From Winogradskyella psychrotolerans RS-3 (GTDB taxonomy: Bacteria; Bacteroidota; Bacteroidia; Flavobacteriales; Flavobacteriaceae), in NCBI RefSeq assembly GCF_000427335.1, contig NZ_ATMR01000199.1, forward strand, positions 163,177-227,176: DNA of 64,000 bases. Direction: 5' to 3'. Below are positions 39,708-49,764 of this stretch, piece after piece; positions within the stretch are counted from its first letter, which is position 1; each line of letters begins with the position of its first letter. A program made the position numbers and the translations under genes. The notes under the pieces are model-generated. The model was not told the DNA's origin. It saw only the letters and a program-made list of their open reading frames with translations, and searched no databases.

Positions 39708-40535
39708 TTAAGGTGTTAGGCTTCCATATTCTGTCCATGAACCATCATAGACAATTAAATTATTATAATTACATAGTGTTGCTCCTAAGGCTAAAATACA
39801 AGCCGTAATACCAGAGCCACAACTAAATACTATTTGCGTTTCATGTTCTACTAGAGGATCAAAGATGGTCTGAAGTTCATCTATCGACTTCATTTTATAA
39901 CCATTAAATAATACGGTATAGGGTAAGTTTTTAGAATTCGGAATAGTGCCTCGTCGCAACCCTTCTTTGGGTTCGTCTACCTTACATAGAAAACGATCTT
40001 CAGAACGTGCATCAACAACTAAAGTGTCCTCCTCATTCCGGAATTCATTAACACCATTAAAGTCGGTCATTAAATGGGCATGGAATTCTGCTACAAAATC
40101 ACCTAAAGGATAAACTTCATCTGTATAATTTTCAACTTGAAAATTTTCTTGTTGCCATTGTGGTAATCCTCCATCTAAAACAGCAACATTTTTAAAACCA
40201 AAAACTTTAAATAACCACCAAACTCTTGCACTTGAGTAAATGCCTTTATCATCATAAACCACAATCACAGAATCACTATTGATTCCTAATAACTGCGCTT
40301 CTGTTTGAAATTGTTCTTTGGAAGGTAAGGTACTTGGGAAAGGGGCTGATACGTCACTAAATTTTTGTTTAATATCAAAAAATCTAGCATTGGGAATTCG
40401 GGTTGAAACAGCACTAATAACCTTATTAATTGTGGCATCTAGCACGATTAAATTAGTGGCAGCACTGTTTTTGTGAAGCCATTCAACCGAAACTAAATCT
40501 GAATTTAAATTTTTTACTTCCAACTGATTATACAT
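39708..40535 (-). CDS. sseA: Sulfurtransferase (thiosulfate / 3-mercaptopyruvate type, tandem rhodanese)
   Basis: A 275-residue two-domain rhodanese. The N-terminal inactive domain starts VSVEWLHKNSAATNLIVLDATI and contains VVYDDKGIYSSARVWWLFKVFG. The C-terminal active domain has the catalytic Cys in FSCGSGITAC (C239), a CGSGI loop as in SseA-like 3-mercaptopyruvate sulfurtransferases. It transfers sulfur to thiols or cyanide in the cytosol. It is cotranscribed with the small acidic protein. Confidence 0.92.
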   Translation of the reverse strand: MYNQLEVKNLNSDLVSVEWLHKNSAATNLIVLDATINKVISAVSTRIPNARFFDIKQKFSDVSAPFPSTLPSKEQFQTEAQLLGINSDSVIVVYDDKGIYSSARVWWLFKVFGFKNVAVLDGGLPQWQQENFQVENYTDEVYPLGDFVAEFHAHLMTDFNGVNEFRNEEDTLVVDARSEDRFLCKVDEPKEGLRRGTIPNSKNLPYTVLFNGYKMKSIDELQTIFDPLVEHETQIVFSCGSGITACILALGATLCNYNNLIVYDGSWTEYGSLTP

Positions 40536-40643
40536 TTAATCTATGGAATTTAATACGACATGCGAAATTGCATTTCATTTTTTCGTTGCTAATTTGAATT
40601 GTATAAAGTTAAAATAATTTATCATATTTAAATATACTGAAAT

Positions 40644-42089
40644 TTAAGAATCTAAATCAAAAGTTTCACTTGGGTTTTCATGTTCTTTATAATCTAACAT
40701 ATTTTCACCATCTGCAATAATAGAACAAACCGTTGCGTCACCTGTAACATTAACTACAGTTCTAAACATATCTAATATTCTATCCACCGGAAAAATAATA
40801 GCAATCCAAGCCGGATTTAACCCTACAGAACTCAATACTATAATCAACATTACTAAACCAGCACTTGGTACAGCTGCCGAACCAATAGATGCCAAAGTTG
40901 CAGTTAATACTACAGTTATTTGTTGCCCTATTGTTAAATCTATCATATGCATTTGCGCTAAAAATATAACCGCTACAGCTTGATACATACTTGTACCATC
41001 CATATTAACAGTTGCTCCGATAGGAAGCACAAAACTGCTTATTTTTTTATCGACACCTAAGTTTTCTTCTACACACTCCATAGTTACAGGAAGCGTAGCC
41101 GCACTACTCGATGTTGAAAATGCTAAAGTCTGCGCAGGACTCATCGCTTTAAAAAAGCCTTTATAAGGTATTTGCTTTACAAAAAGCTTTAAAATCAAAG
41201 GATAAATTACAAATATCATTAAGAGCAAGCCAGCTAAAACGGTCATTGAGTACCAACTCAACCCTTTAAAAATCTCCACGACTTTACCAATATCATCACC
41301 TGCCATTTTACTAACCACACCTGCTAACAATGCAAATACAAAAAACGGAGCTCCTTGCATAACAATATCAACCATTTTTAAAAAAACTTCATTAACACCA
41401 TTTACTAAATTGAGTACGGGTTGTGACTTATCAGTTGGTACAAACAATAAGCAAACACCAAAAAAGATGGCAAAGAATATAATCTGAAGCATTAGTCCAT
41501 TATTAGATAGGGAATGGAAAAAATTACTAGGAACAATATCTACTAAAGGTTGCAAAGGTGTTGATTCTTTACGGTCTTTAACACTATCCATTTTATCAGC
41601 AACAGCAGCTTCCTTTAATTCACTTTTAGATAATTCTGAAATCTCCTGAGCACGCTTAAAAAATTCTGGATCTTGAAGATAGTTTATACCATCTTTAATG
41701 ACATGGCCTTCACTTGCTGCCCAAATTTCATAACTGATGCGGTTATCTATTCGGCTTTGTTCATCTATTAATTCTCCGGGTTTAATAACATTGACCAAAA
41801 GCAAACCTAATGAAATAGCCATAATGGTAGTTAGCAAATAAATCCCTAAGGTCTTACCTCCCATTCTACCTAAGCTCTTTGGATCACCAATATTAGCAAC
41901 TCCACTAATAATAGAAAACAACACTAATGGTACAGCAATTAGCTTTAATAAATTGATAAAAATAGTTCCAAACGGGTCTATCCAATCTATAGTAAATTGA
42001 CTCCAACCCATTGTGCTTGATAGTAAAGCCCAAATGATACCTAGAACCATTCCTATTATAATCTTCCAGTGTAATGCTAGTTTTTTCAT
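40644..42089 (-). CDS. Dicarboxylate/amino acid:cation symporter (DAACS, GltP/GltT-like)
   Basis: A 481-residue polytopic inner-membrane transporter. Signatures of the glutamate-transporter family are present: TIFINLLKLIAVPLVLFSII, the serine-rich hairpin AFSTSSSAATLPVT, VLPIGATVNMDGTSMYQ and the DRILDMFRTVVNVTGD helix-8 motif. An inserted soluble loop (residues ~125-185) is typical of Bacteroidota members. It imports glutamate, aspartate or C4-dicarboxylates with sodium or protons. Confidence 0.93.
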   Translation of the reverse strand: MKKLALHWKIIIGMVLGIIWALLSSTMGWSQFTIDWIDPFGTIFINLLKLIAVPLVLFSIISGVANIGDPKSLGRMGGKTLGIYLLTTIMAISLGLLLVNVIKPGELIDEQSRIDNRISYEIWAASEGHVIKDGINYLQDPEFFKRAQEISELSKSELKEAAVADKMDSVKDRKESTPLQPLVDIVPSNFFHSLSNNGLMLQIIFFAIFFGVCLLFVPTDKSQPVLNLVNGVNEVFLKMVDIVMQGAPFFVFALLAGVVSKMAGDDIGKVVEIFKGLSWYSMTVLAGLLLMIFVIYPLILKLFVKQIPYKGFFKAMSPAQTLAFSTSSSAATLPVTMECVEENLGVDKKISSFVLPIGATVNMDGTSMYQAVAVIFLAQMHMIDLTIGQQITVVLTATLASIGSAAVPSAGLVMLIIVLSSVGLNPAWIAIIFPVDRILDMFRTVVNVTGDATVCSIIADGENMLDYKEHENPSETFDLDS

Positions 42090-42178
42090 CCTTACTTCCT
42101 GCGAAAGCAGGAATCTTTTTAATTAAACTTAATTATATTTCGAACCCGTTCCAGACCTCAAAGGTTTTGAAAACCGTC

Positions 42179-43249
42179 TTACCAATCACGAGACTCCTGT
42201 CTTCTCAGGAGTACATTATCTGCAATGACTAAAGCTGCCATGGCCTCTACAATAGGCACAGCTCTTGGCACCACACAAGGATCGTGTCTGCCTTTACCTT
42301 GCATTTCTACAATTTCACCAGCACTGTTTAAAGCATCTTGTTTTTGAATCACTGTGGCAACCGGTTTAAAAGCTACTCTAAAATAGATATCCATTCCGTT
42401 AGAAATGCCTCCTTGTATACCACCAGACAAATTAGTCTTTGTAGTTCCGTTTACATTAAACAAATCGTTGTGTTCACTACCTTTCATTTTAGCTCCACAA
42501 AATCCACTACCATACTCAAAACCTTTTACGGCATTAATAGATAACATAGCTTTTCCTAATTCAGCATGCAATTTATCAAAAACAGGTTCGCCTAAACCAA
42601 TAGGTACATTCTGAATAACACAAGTTATGGTGCCTCCAATAGTATCTCCTTGTTTTTTTATGTCTTCAATTTTAGAAATCATTTTTTCTGCTGTAGCTTC
42701 ATCTGGGCAACGAATGACATTAGATTCAATTTTACTAAAATCTAAATCCTGATAAGGCTTATCTATAAATATTTCACCTACTGAAGAGGTAAATGCGTTT
42801 ATTTTAATATTACTAACCATTTGTTTTGCAATGGCACCAGCAACAACTCGTGATGCTGTTTCGCGGGCAGAACTTCGTCCCCCTCCTCTATAATCTCTTA
42901 CACCATATTTTTTCTCGTAAGTGTAATCGGCATGACTTGGACGATATACATCTTTAATATGTGTGTAATCTTTAGATTTTTGATTGGTGTTATGAATTAC
43001 AAAACCAATTGGTGTACCTGTTGTAAAACCTTCAAAAATACCCGAATAAAATTCTACAGTATCTGGTTCTTTACGTTGTGTAACTATTTTAGATTGTCCT
43101 GGTTTTCTACGATTTAACTCTTCTTGAATCGCTTCAAAGTCGAGCTTTATGCCTGATGGACAACCATCTATAATACCTCCAATCGCTTTTCCATGCGATT
43201 CTCCATAAGTGGTAAGCTTAAATAATTTTCCGAAGGAATTTCCTGCCAT
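42179..43249 (-). CDS. aroC: Chorismate synthase
   Basis: A 356-residue protein with all signatures: [18 protein letters not shown] at the N-terminus, [23 protein letters not shown] in the middle and [18 protein letters not shown] at the end. It converts EPSP to chorismate with reduced FMN, the last step of the shikimate pathway. It lies apart from other aro genes. Length is normal. Confidence 0.98.
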   Translation of the reverse strand: MAGNSFGKLFKLTTYGESHGKAIGGIIDGCPSGIKLDFEAIQEELNRRKPGQSKIVTQRKEPDTVEFYSGIFEGFTTGTPIGFVIHNTNQKSKDYTHIKDVYRPSHADYTYEKKYGVRDYRGGGRSSARETASRVVAGAIAKQMVSNIKINAFTSSVGEIFIDKPYQDLDFSKIESNVIRCPDEATAEKMISKIEDIKKQGDTIGGTITCVIQNVPIGLGEPVFDKLHAELGKAMLSINAVKGFEYGSGFCGAKMKGSEHNDLFNVNGTTKTNLSGGIQGGISNGMDIYFRVAFKPVATVIQKQDALNSAGEIVEMQGKGRHDPCVVPRAVPIVEAMAALVIADNVLLRRQESRDW

Positions 43250-43459
43250 TGCAATTTATTTTACGCTAATGTAATTGTAAAATTATGAAAACGAAAATAC
43301 CATTCCGTATTTCACATCAAATCAATGCTATAATTACATTCAAATTTTAATAATATTAAGGTAATAGAATGATAACATTTCACTCATAGTTAGTTAATTA
43401 TAACATAACCTGATTGTTTAAAATATTGAAGTTCTTTGTGAAACAGATTTTATAATATT

Positions 43460-44352
43460 GTGAAAATAAGACGAAAAGTAGAAATAGCGGTCATCTCAGA
43501 TGTGCATCTTGGCACTTATGGTTGCCATGCGAAACAGTTATTGACTTATTTAAATAGCATTGATCCAAAAAAATTGATTCTTAACGGAGACATTGTAGAC
43601 ATTTGGCAATTCAAAAAACGGTATTTTCCTAAGTCGCACCTAAGCGTCATAAAAAAATCATGGACTTTGCTGCTAACGGTACAGAAGTCATTTATATCAC
43701 TGGTAATCATGACGAAATGTTGCGAAAATTTGCAGATACTGAAATTGGAAATGTTTCTATTGTAAATAAATTGGTTTTAGAATTAGATGGCAAACGCGCT
43801 TGGTTTTTTCATGGTGATGTTTTTGATATTTCTATTCAAAATGCCAAATGGCTAGCTAAACTTGGAGGTTGGGGTTATGATTTTCTTATTCTCATCAATC
43901 AATTAACCAACTGGTGTTCTGATAAAATGGGTAAAGAGCGTTATTCGTTATCAAAACGTATAAAAAATAGTGTAAAAGGGGCTGTAAAATACATTAAGGA
44001 TTTTGAAGAAGTAGCTACCGACCTTGCTATTGAAAATGGTTACGATTACGTAATCTGCGGTCACATACATCAACCAAAAATGCTGATAAAGAAGAATAAA
44101 CATGGCAAAACGACCTATTTAAATTCAGGGGATTGGGTTGAAAACTTTACAGCATTAGAATATCAATTTAAACGTTGGAAAATCTACAATTACAACGAAG
44201 ATAAATTGTCTGCTTTTTATGCTGATGAAGATATTAAGGACATGGATCTTAAAGATTTAATTGCAGCCATAACCATTGTAGAGCAACCAAAATCTAAGAA
44301 AAAAATAAAAACAAATATAAAGACTAAAGTAAAGCGTCCTTTAATATACTAA
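43460..44352 (+). CDS. LpxH-like UDP-2,3-diacylglucosamine diphosphatase, frameshifted at 43651-43657
   Basis: The two frames join to a ~297-residue calcineurin-like phosphoesterase. Metal-binding motifs are ISDVHLGTYG (D-x-H), LILNGDIVDIW (GD), ITGNHDEML (GNHD), WFFHGDVFD and CGHIHQPKM (GHxH). It belongs to the UDP-2,3-diacylglucosamine diphosphatase group of lipid A synthesis or its widespread paralogue in Flavobacteriaceae. The start is GTG 43460, matching the usual MKIRRKVE opening. Seven A at 43651-43657 break the frame; eight would read SVIKKIMDFAANGTEVIYI. The end overlaps the convergent oxidoreductase gene by 29 bp. Confidence 0.87.
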
Positions 44353-47300
44353 TCGGATGCCTTGCAAGTCTTCCTGTACCGTCTTTTATCTGATGCCTAC
44401 AACTAGTTCCGTTTGCTGAAATAAGCATTTCTATAGATGCTTTTCTAACGGATGGAAACAAAGTTTGTTCTCCAATCTGCATGCTTACGTCATAATGTTC
44501 CTTTTCATAACCAAAACTTCCAGCCATTCCACAACAACCACTCGGAATAATAGTAGCCTTATAATTCTCTGGTAAATTTAAAACATCAAAACTCGATTTC
44601 TGATTCGATAATGCCTTTTGATGACAATGACCGTGAAACTTTATGGTTTTTGCTTCTTTTGTAAATTGGGATGATTTTATATGTCCTAATTTGATTTCTT
44701 GTTGTATAAATTCTTCAATTAGAAACGTGTGTTGAGCTATGGATTTTGCACCGTCTCTATCGTCCGCTAATCGGATATACTCATCTTTAAAAGTTAAAAT
44801 TGCAGAGGGTTCAATTCCAATTAAAGGTGTGGTTTCTGATATTAGATTTTTAAATTTGGAAACGTTGTCATTAGCCACTTTTTTCGCATCTTTAAGTAAT
44901 CCTTTTGATAGCATTGAGCGTCCAGATTCTGAATGCGAAATGATAGTCACTTTATAATTTAGGCGACTCAACAACTCAACAGCATCCACACCTATTTCGG
45001 TATCTAAATGATTCGTGAATTCATCATTAAACAAAATCACTTCTTTAATATAATTATTTCTAACTATTTTGTTTTCATAATTTTGAAACTCTTTATATAA
45101 ACTTTTACTCGATACTAATGGTAAGCTGCGTTCTTTTGCTATGCCTCCAACAGATTTTATAATTGAACTTGTAAATCCATTAGAAAACATGAAATTTGTC
45201 AGCTTTGGAACCCGACTAAAAACACCATTTATTTTATTGTTATAAGCGAATAATTTAGTTCTAAAAGGCACACCATTTGCTTTCTGATACTGGTACTGAA
45301 ATTCGGCTTTTAAACTCGCTACATCTACACTACTCGGACACTCACTTGCACAAGCTTTACAACTGAGACATAAATCGAAAACATCTTTTAACTCCTTATG
45401 ATCAAACTTATTTACTTTCTCGGAATTTGTTAAAAATTCACGAAGTGTATTTGCACGTCCTCTCGTGGTATCCTTTTCGTTTCTAGTTGCTCTATAACTC
45501 GGACACATGGTACCGCCAAATTCGGGTAACTTTCTACAATCACCAGAACCATTACATTTTTCAGCTTCACGTAAGATGCCTTCAGATGCAGAAAAATCGA
45601 GTAAGGTTTCGATTTTAGGCTCTTCCCTTCCCACTTTATAACGGAAACTCTCATCCATAGGATAAGCGTCTACAATCTTTCCTGGATTAAAAATATTATG
45701 AGGATCAAAAGCCGATTTAATACGTTTTAGGATTTGATAATTCGCATCGCCAATCATCAGCGGAATAAATTCTGCACGGACAATACCATCACCATGTTCA
45801 CCAGACATTGAGCCGTTGTATTTCTTTACTAGCTTAGCAACATCAGTTGTTATTTTGCGAAATAAGACAACATCTTCAGCTTGTTTTAAATCTAAAATGG
45901 GACGTAAGTGCAACTCACCTGCTCCTGCATGTGCATAATAAACCGCATTTTGGTTATACGTTTTCATTAACGCTGTAAACTCTGAAATATAGGCGTCCAA
46001 ATCTTCCAAGGCTACAGCTGTATCTTCAATACAAGCAACCGCTTTTTTATCGCCAATTATATTCCCTAATAAACCTAAACCTGCTTTTCGTAGTTCTACA
46101 GCTTTATCAATATCTTCAGCTCTTAAAATCGGTGATGCATACGATAAATTGAGTGCGTTTACAGCGGTAATAAATCGATCAATAGCTAATTGTAATTGTT
46201 CAGGAGTTTCTGCTTTTAACTCACACATTAAAATAGCTGCCGGATTCCCTTCAATAAATTGTCTATTAACCTGTTGGGTTTTATTATGTTTGGTTAGATT
46301 TAAAATGGTATCGTCCATCATTTCACAGGTATGCAAATTGTGCTGCATAACGGTTTCAACAGACTTTAAGCACTTTGCTACACTTTCAAAATGCAAAGCT
46401 ATAATAGCACTTTCATTGGGTGGTAATTCATCTAATTGTAACGTGATTTCTGTTGTAAATGCCAATGTGCCTTCACTTCCTGCTAAAAGCTGACACATAT
46501 TAAAATTGGCACTTCGACTTACTTCGACTTCGCTCAGCAACCCACGCTCAGTGACCAAATCTGCACTTCGATTACAATCAACGATAAAGTTTGCACTTCG
46601 GTTATCTTCAGTGTCCAAAGTGGAAAAAACTTCAGATTTAATCAATTCATCTATCGCATAACCTGTGTTTCTTCTGTGTATTTCCGGTTTTGGAAAATTA
46701 TCTTGAATTTGTTTTTGAATATTTTTAGGTTTTAATTCCTTATAAATCCCTTTATAAATAGAGCCTTCAAGCGAATTTAGTTTTAATTTTTGTTGAAATT
46801 CTTCTGACGTTAAACTTGAAAATTCAGCCTCACTGCCATCGCTTAAAATGGTCTTCAGACTTAAAACTTTATCACGTGTTACTCCATATTGAATAGATGT
46901 GGTTCCTGATGAATTGTTTCCAACCATGCCTCCAATCATACAACGGTTAGATGTTGAAGTGTTTGGCCCAAAAAACAATCCAAAAGGTTTTAGGTAATTA
47001 TTCAATTCATCTCTTACCACTCCAGGTTGAACGGTTACAGTTTTATCCTTTTCGTTTATATTTAAAATTCGAGTGAAATGCTTAGAGACATCTACCACAA
47101 TACCTTCCCCTACGCATTGACCGGCCAAAGACGTTCCGGCAGTTCTTGGAATTAAAGACGTATTGTGTGTTTTTGCAAAACCGATAAGATGCTTTATATC
47201 TTGGCTATTTTCTGGTAACGCAACAGCTAAAGGTAATTTTCTGTAGACTGACGCATCGGTAGCGTATAACTTACGCATTAAATCGTCGGAATGTAATTCT

Positions 47301-47353
47301 CCCTTTAATTTTGATTCTAAAGTTTGAAGTTCTCGGAACATTTCATTTTTCAT
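44324..47353 (-). CDS. FAD-binding and 4Fe-4S oxidoreductase (GlcD/D-lactate dehydrogenase-like) with repeat-derived insert
   Basis: A 1009-residue protein. The N-terminal FAD_binding_4 domain has PRTAGTSLAGQCVGEGIVVD and NTSTSNRCMIGGMVGNNSSGT. The FAD-oxidase C domain follows (YYAHAGAGELHLRP, GEHGDGIVRAEF, NPHNIFNPGKI-like). An iron-sulfur part (CLSCKACASECPSSVDV) and a CCG domain (SGCCGMAGSFGYEKEHYDVS) complete it. It oxidises a 2-hydroxyacid such as D-lactate or glycolate at the membrane. Between RRNTGYAIDEL and QLLAGSEGTLAF, residues ~245-284 are an extra segment with three RSA[N/D] repeats, encoded by a palindromic repeat (46502-46621). Confidence 0.92.
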   Translation of the reverse strand: MKNEMFRELQTLESKLKGELHSDDLMRKLYATDASVYRKLPLAVALPENSQDIKHLIGFAKTHNTSLIPRTAGTSLAGQCVGEGIVVDVSKHFTRILNINEKDKTVTVQPGVVRDELNNYLKPFGLFFGPNTSTSNRCMIGGMVGNNSSGTTSIQYGVTRDKVLSLKTILSDGSEAEFSSLTSEEFQQKLKLNSLEGSIYKGIYKELKPKNIQKQIQDNFPKPEIHRRNTGYAIDELIKSEVFSTLDTEDNRSANFIVDCNRSADLVTERGLLSEVEVSRSANFNMCQLLAGSEGTLAFTTEITLQLDELPPNESAIIALHFESVAKCLKSVETVMQHNLHTCEMMDDTILNLTKHNKTQQVNRQFIEGNPAAILMCELKAETPEQLQLAIDRFITAVNALNLSYASPILRAEDIDKAVELRKAGLGLLGNIIGDKKAVACIEDTAVALEDLDAYISEFTALMKTYNQNAVYYAHAGAGELHLRPILDLKQAEDVVLFRKITTDVAKLVKKYNGSMSGEHGDGIVRAEFIPLMIGDANYQILKRIKSAFDPHNIFNPGKIVDAYPMDESFRYKVGREEPKIETLLDFSASEGILREAEKCNGSGDCRKLPEFGGTMCPSYRATRNEKDTTRGRANTLREFLTNSEKVNKFDHKELKDVFDLCLSCKACASECPSSVDVASLKAEFQYQYQKANGVPFRTKLFAYNNKINGVFSRVPKLTNFMFSNGFTSSIIKSVGGIAKERSLPLVSSKSLYKEFQNYENKIVRNNYIKEVILFNDEFTNHLDTEIGVDAVELLSRLNYKVTIISHSESGRSMLSKGLLKDAKKVANDNVSKFKNLISETTPLIGIEPSAILTFKDEYIRLADDRDGAKSIAQHTFLIEEFIQQEIKLGHIKSSQFTKEAKTIKFHGHCHQKALSNQKSSFDVLNLPENYKATIIPSGCCGMAGSFGYEKEHYDVSMQIGEQTLFPSVRKASIEMLISANGTSCRHQIKDGTGRLARHPISILKDALL
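46502..46621. repeat. Palindromic intergenic-type repeat inserted in frame within the FAD oxidoreductase gene
   Basis: About 120 bp with several copies of GCACTTCG and a core of ACTTCGACTTCGCTCAG followed by CTCAGTGACC. I recall this motif as a common intergenic palindrome in Flavobacteriia. Its length is a multiple of three and the frame has no stop, so it adds ~40 residues to the host protein. Confidence 0.7.
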
Positions 47354-47424
47354 AAGGGTTAATAATCGATTGAAACGAGTTATAAATTTGTCTTAAAAAA
47401 AAGATCAATCAATCAATTTAAGTC

Positions 47425-47432
47425 TAATTTTG
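47425..47432 (+). promoter_or_regulatory. Bacteroidota -7 box for the outer-membrane protein gene
   Basis: TAATTTTG matches TAnnTTTG. Transcription would begin near 47439, so the ATG at 47438 cannot be the start; the ATG at 47495 is supported. Confidence 0.6.
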
Positions 47433-47494
47433 TCGTTATGAAGATTAGCATTAAACAAGATGCTAAAATTATGAATTTAAAACTCAATATTATT

Positions 47495-47980
47495 ATGAAG
47501 AAATTATTTTTATTAGGTGTATTCGCCATAGGATTTGCAAATTTATCTAACGCACAAGACATTGCAGAAAATGCAATTGGATTACGATTAGGTGATAGTG
47601 ATGGCTTTGGGACAGAGGTCTCATATCAACGTGCGCTTGGTGGTAACAACAGATTAGAAGTAGATTTAGGTTGGAGAAGTGGAAATAATTATGATGGATT
47701 TAAATTAGCAGGTTTATACCAATGGGTTTGGAATATAGAAGGTGGATTTAACTGGTATGCCGGTGCTGGTGGTGGACTTGGCTCTTATAGTTTTGACAAC
47801 TATAAGAATGAAAAAGATTATAACGATACTTTTGCGTTCATCGCTGGTGATGTTGGTATCGAATACAGTTTTGACTTTCCTTTATTATTATCATTAGACT
47901 TTAGACCTGAAATTGGGTTTGGAGATGTCAATGATGATTTGGATTTTGACATTGCATTAGGTGTAAGATACCAATTCTAA
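47495..47980 (+). CDS. Small outer-membrane beta-barrel protein
   Basis: A 161-residue protein. The signal peptide is MKKLFLLGVFAIGFANLSNAQ. The rest alternates in the manner of an eight-stranded barrel (AIGLRLGDSDGFGTEVSYQRAL, NRLEVDLGWRSG, LLLSLDFRPEIGFG) and ends in an aromatic residue (GVRYQF), the classic outer-membrane signal. Start 47495 is chosen from the signal peptide and the promoter position; the longer frame from 47438 would put a polar stretch before the signal. Function unknown; OmpW/OmpX-like size. Confidence 0.85.
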   Translation: MKKLFLLGVFAIGFANLSNAQDIAENAIGLRLGDSDGFGTEVSYQRALGGNNRLEVDLGWRSGNNYDGFKLAGLYQWVWNIEGGFNWYAGAGGGLGSYSFDNYKNEKDYNDTFAFIAGDVGIEYSFDFPLLLSLDFRPEIGFGDVNDDLDFDIALGVRYQF

Positions 47981-48002
47981 AAATTTTAAAATTATATATC
48001 TA

Positions 48003-48029
48003 AAACCACCTTTAACGAGGTGGTTTTTT
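48003..48029 (+). terminator. Rho-independent terminator after the outer-membrane protein gene
   Basis: A 9-bp stem (AAACCACCT / AGGTGGTTT) with a 6-nt loop runs into six T. Confidence 0.92.
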
Positions 48030-48045
48030 ATTCTTTTTAATTCAT

Positions 48046-49764
48046 ATGAAACAATTTGCTATTATAGGGATGGGACCAAGAGGTCTATACGCGTTAGAAA
48101 ACCTTCTGATTGAGCTCAGTAAAGCTAATACACACATTAAAATACATGTTTTTGATGCGACAAGTAGCCCAGGAACAGGAAATGTTTGGGATAAATCGCA
48201 ACCAGATTCAAATTGGATTAATATTACTGAACGTGCCTTAATTGGTATTAAGAAGCGACCTAAAATAGTATATAATAATGTTATAATTGATGGATTTCCG
48301 TCGTATCATGAATGGTGTCAATTTTTGCAAAACAGTAATGAACCCGATGCTTTTCCTGCACGAAACAAACTCGGAAAATATCTCAATGCGCGATACAAAT
48401 CAATAGAGATTGCTTTAGAAAAATTAGAGTCTTTTAAGTTTATTAAAGCTGAAGTTAGAAACATTAATTTAAAAGATCAGAAAATAGAAATTGTAACTAA
48501 TAGTAGTTCTTGGCACTATGATGATTTACTTCTAACTATCGGACACCAATCTACAGCACCATCTGACCAATTAAAAGAATGGCAATCGCATGTTGTGTCG
48601 CATAAATCCTTAGCACTTTTTGAAGATGCTTACCCAATTACTCAGCTAAAGGCTATAAAAAACAATACTAATAGTAATATAGGTATCAGAGGTTTTGGAT
48701 TGGCTATGATTGATGTGATGCGTTATCTCACCATCAATGATTTCGGAAATTTTAAAGTCATTGATCAAGATACATTTGAAACCATTTATTATAAAACAAA
48801 AGAACAACAGCTTAAACTTGCTCCGTTTTCTCTAGATGGCTTACCATTAGTTCCAAAGCCACTAAACGAGACTATTGATACATGGTACCAACCGACTACT
48901 AAAGAATTAAACTTTTTTAAATCTGAGATTGAAGCTGTTGCACAACACACACCCGAAATAAATTCCATTGATTTTTTAACAGATCCTATTGCAAAAATTA
49001 CGTCTCGTGTATTTATAGACTTAAAGGAAAAAGGCGTTTCGCATTCTTTAAGTCAAGCAGAATTAACGACTATTATTATAAACTGGTTGAATGATGAAAA
49101 TTATAGGCATCCTTTAATTCAAGATACTAATATTTCAACCTATAAGCTGATTCAGAATTATATTGAAATGGCTTTAGGCACCATTCCTATTTCACTCGAT
49201 TATTGTATCGGACAAGTTTGGCGTCATTGTCAGCCGACGTTGTATAAAGCTTTTTCGCATGCTAAAGTAAATAATGATAGTATTGAAAAAGTAATTGCCT
49301 TAGACGAGCGCAGTAAACGTTATTCCTATGGACCACCAATTGAAAGCATGCAGCAAGTTTTAGCTTTAGTTGATGCAGATATATTGACACTAGACTTTGT
49401 CACTGATCCTGATATAGAGTTGACAACGGAAGGCTGGGCTTTAAAAAATTCTAATAATAAATCCATCACCTGTTCTGTGATGATTAATAGTGTTTTGGAC
49501 GCTCCGAAATTACTTGAAGTCAACACTCCTTTAATTAAAGATTTACTTCAAAATGAATTGATACAACCAGTCCATTCAAAATTAGGCATCGATACAACTG
49601 CTGATGGTTATGTCATTACACCTGAAGATAAAGACGATGTGCCTATTGCCGTTTTAGGTCGTTTGGCAAAAGGCAGCGTGATTGGTGTGGATGCTATTTT
49701 AGAATGTTTTGGACCACGTATTGAAGATTGGGCAAAAGCTTACGTACGTCAACTTAAAGATTAA
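48046..49764 (+). CDS. FAD/NAD(P)-binding protein (YdhS/HI0933-like fold)
   Basis: A 572-residue protein starting with a dinucleotide-binding motif (FAIIGMGPRGLYALENLLIEL), followed by VFDATSSPGTGNVWD and a second nucleotide region (NSNIGIRGFGLAMIDVMRYL). The C-terminal GVDAILECFGPRIEDWAKAYV is typical of the FAD-NAD(P)-binding family (Pfam NAD_binding_9). Predicted cytosolic oxidoreductase or mono-oxygenase of unknown substrate. It is convergent with, and overlaps by 4 bp, the DNA metabolism gene. Confidence 0.87.
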   Translation: MKQFAIIGMGPRGLYALENLLIELSKANTHIKIHVFDATSSPGTGNVWDKSQPDSNWINITERALIGIKKRPKIVYNNVIIDGFPSYHEWCQFLQNSNEPDAFPARNKLGKYLNARYKSIEIALEKLESFKFIKAEVRNINLKDQKIEIVTNSSSWHYDDLLLTIGHQSTAPSDQLKEWQSHVVSHKSLALFEDAYPITQLKAIKNNTNSNIGIRGFGLAMIDVMRYLTINDFGNFKVIDQDTFETIYYKTKEQQLKLAPFSLDGLPLVPKPLNETIDTWYQPTTKELNFFKSEIEAVAQHTPEINSIDFLTDPIAKITSRVFIDLKEKGVSHSLSQAELTTIIINWLNDENYRHPLIQDTNISTYKLIQNYIEMALGTIPISLDYCIGQVWRHCQPTLYKAFSHAKVNNDSIEKVIALDERSKRYSYGPPIESMQQVLALVDADILTLDFVTDPDIELTTEGWALKNSNNKSITCSVMINSVLDAPKLLEVNTPLIKDLLQNELIQPVHSKLGIDTTADGYVITPEDKDDVPIAVLGRLAKGSVIGVDAILECFGPRIEDWAKAYVRQLKD

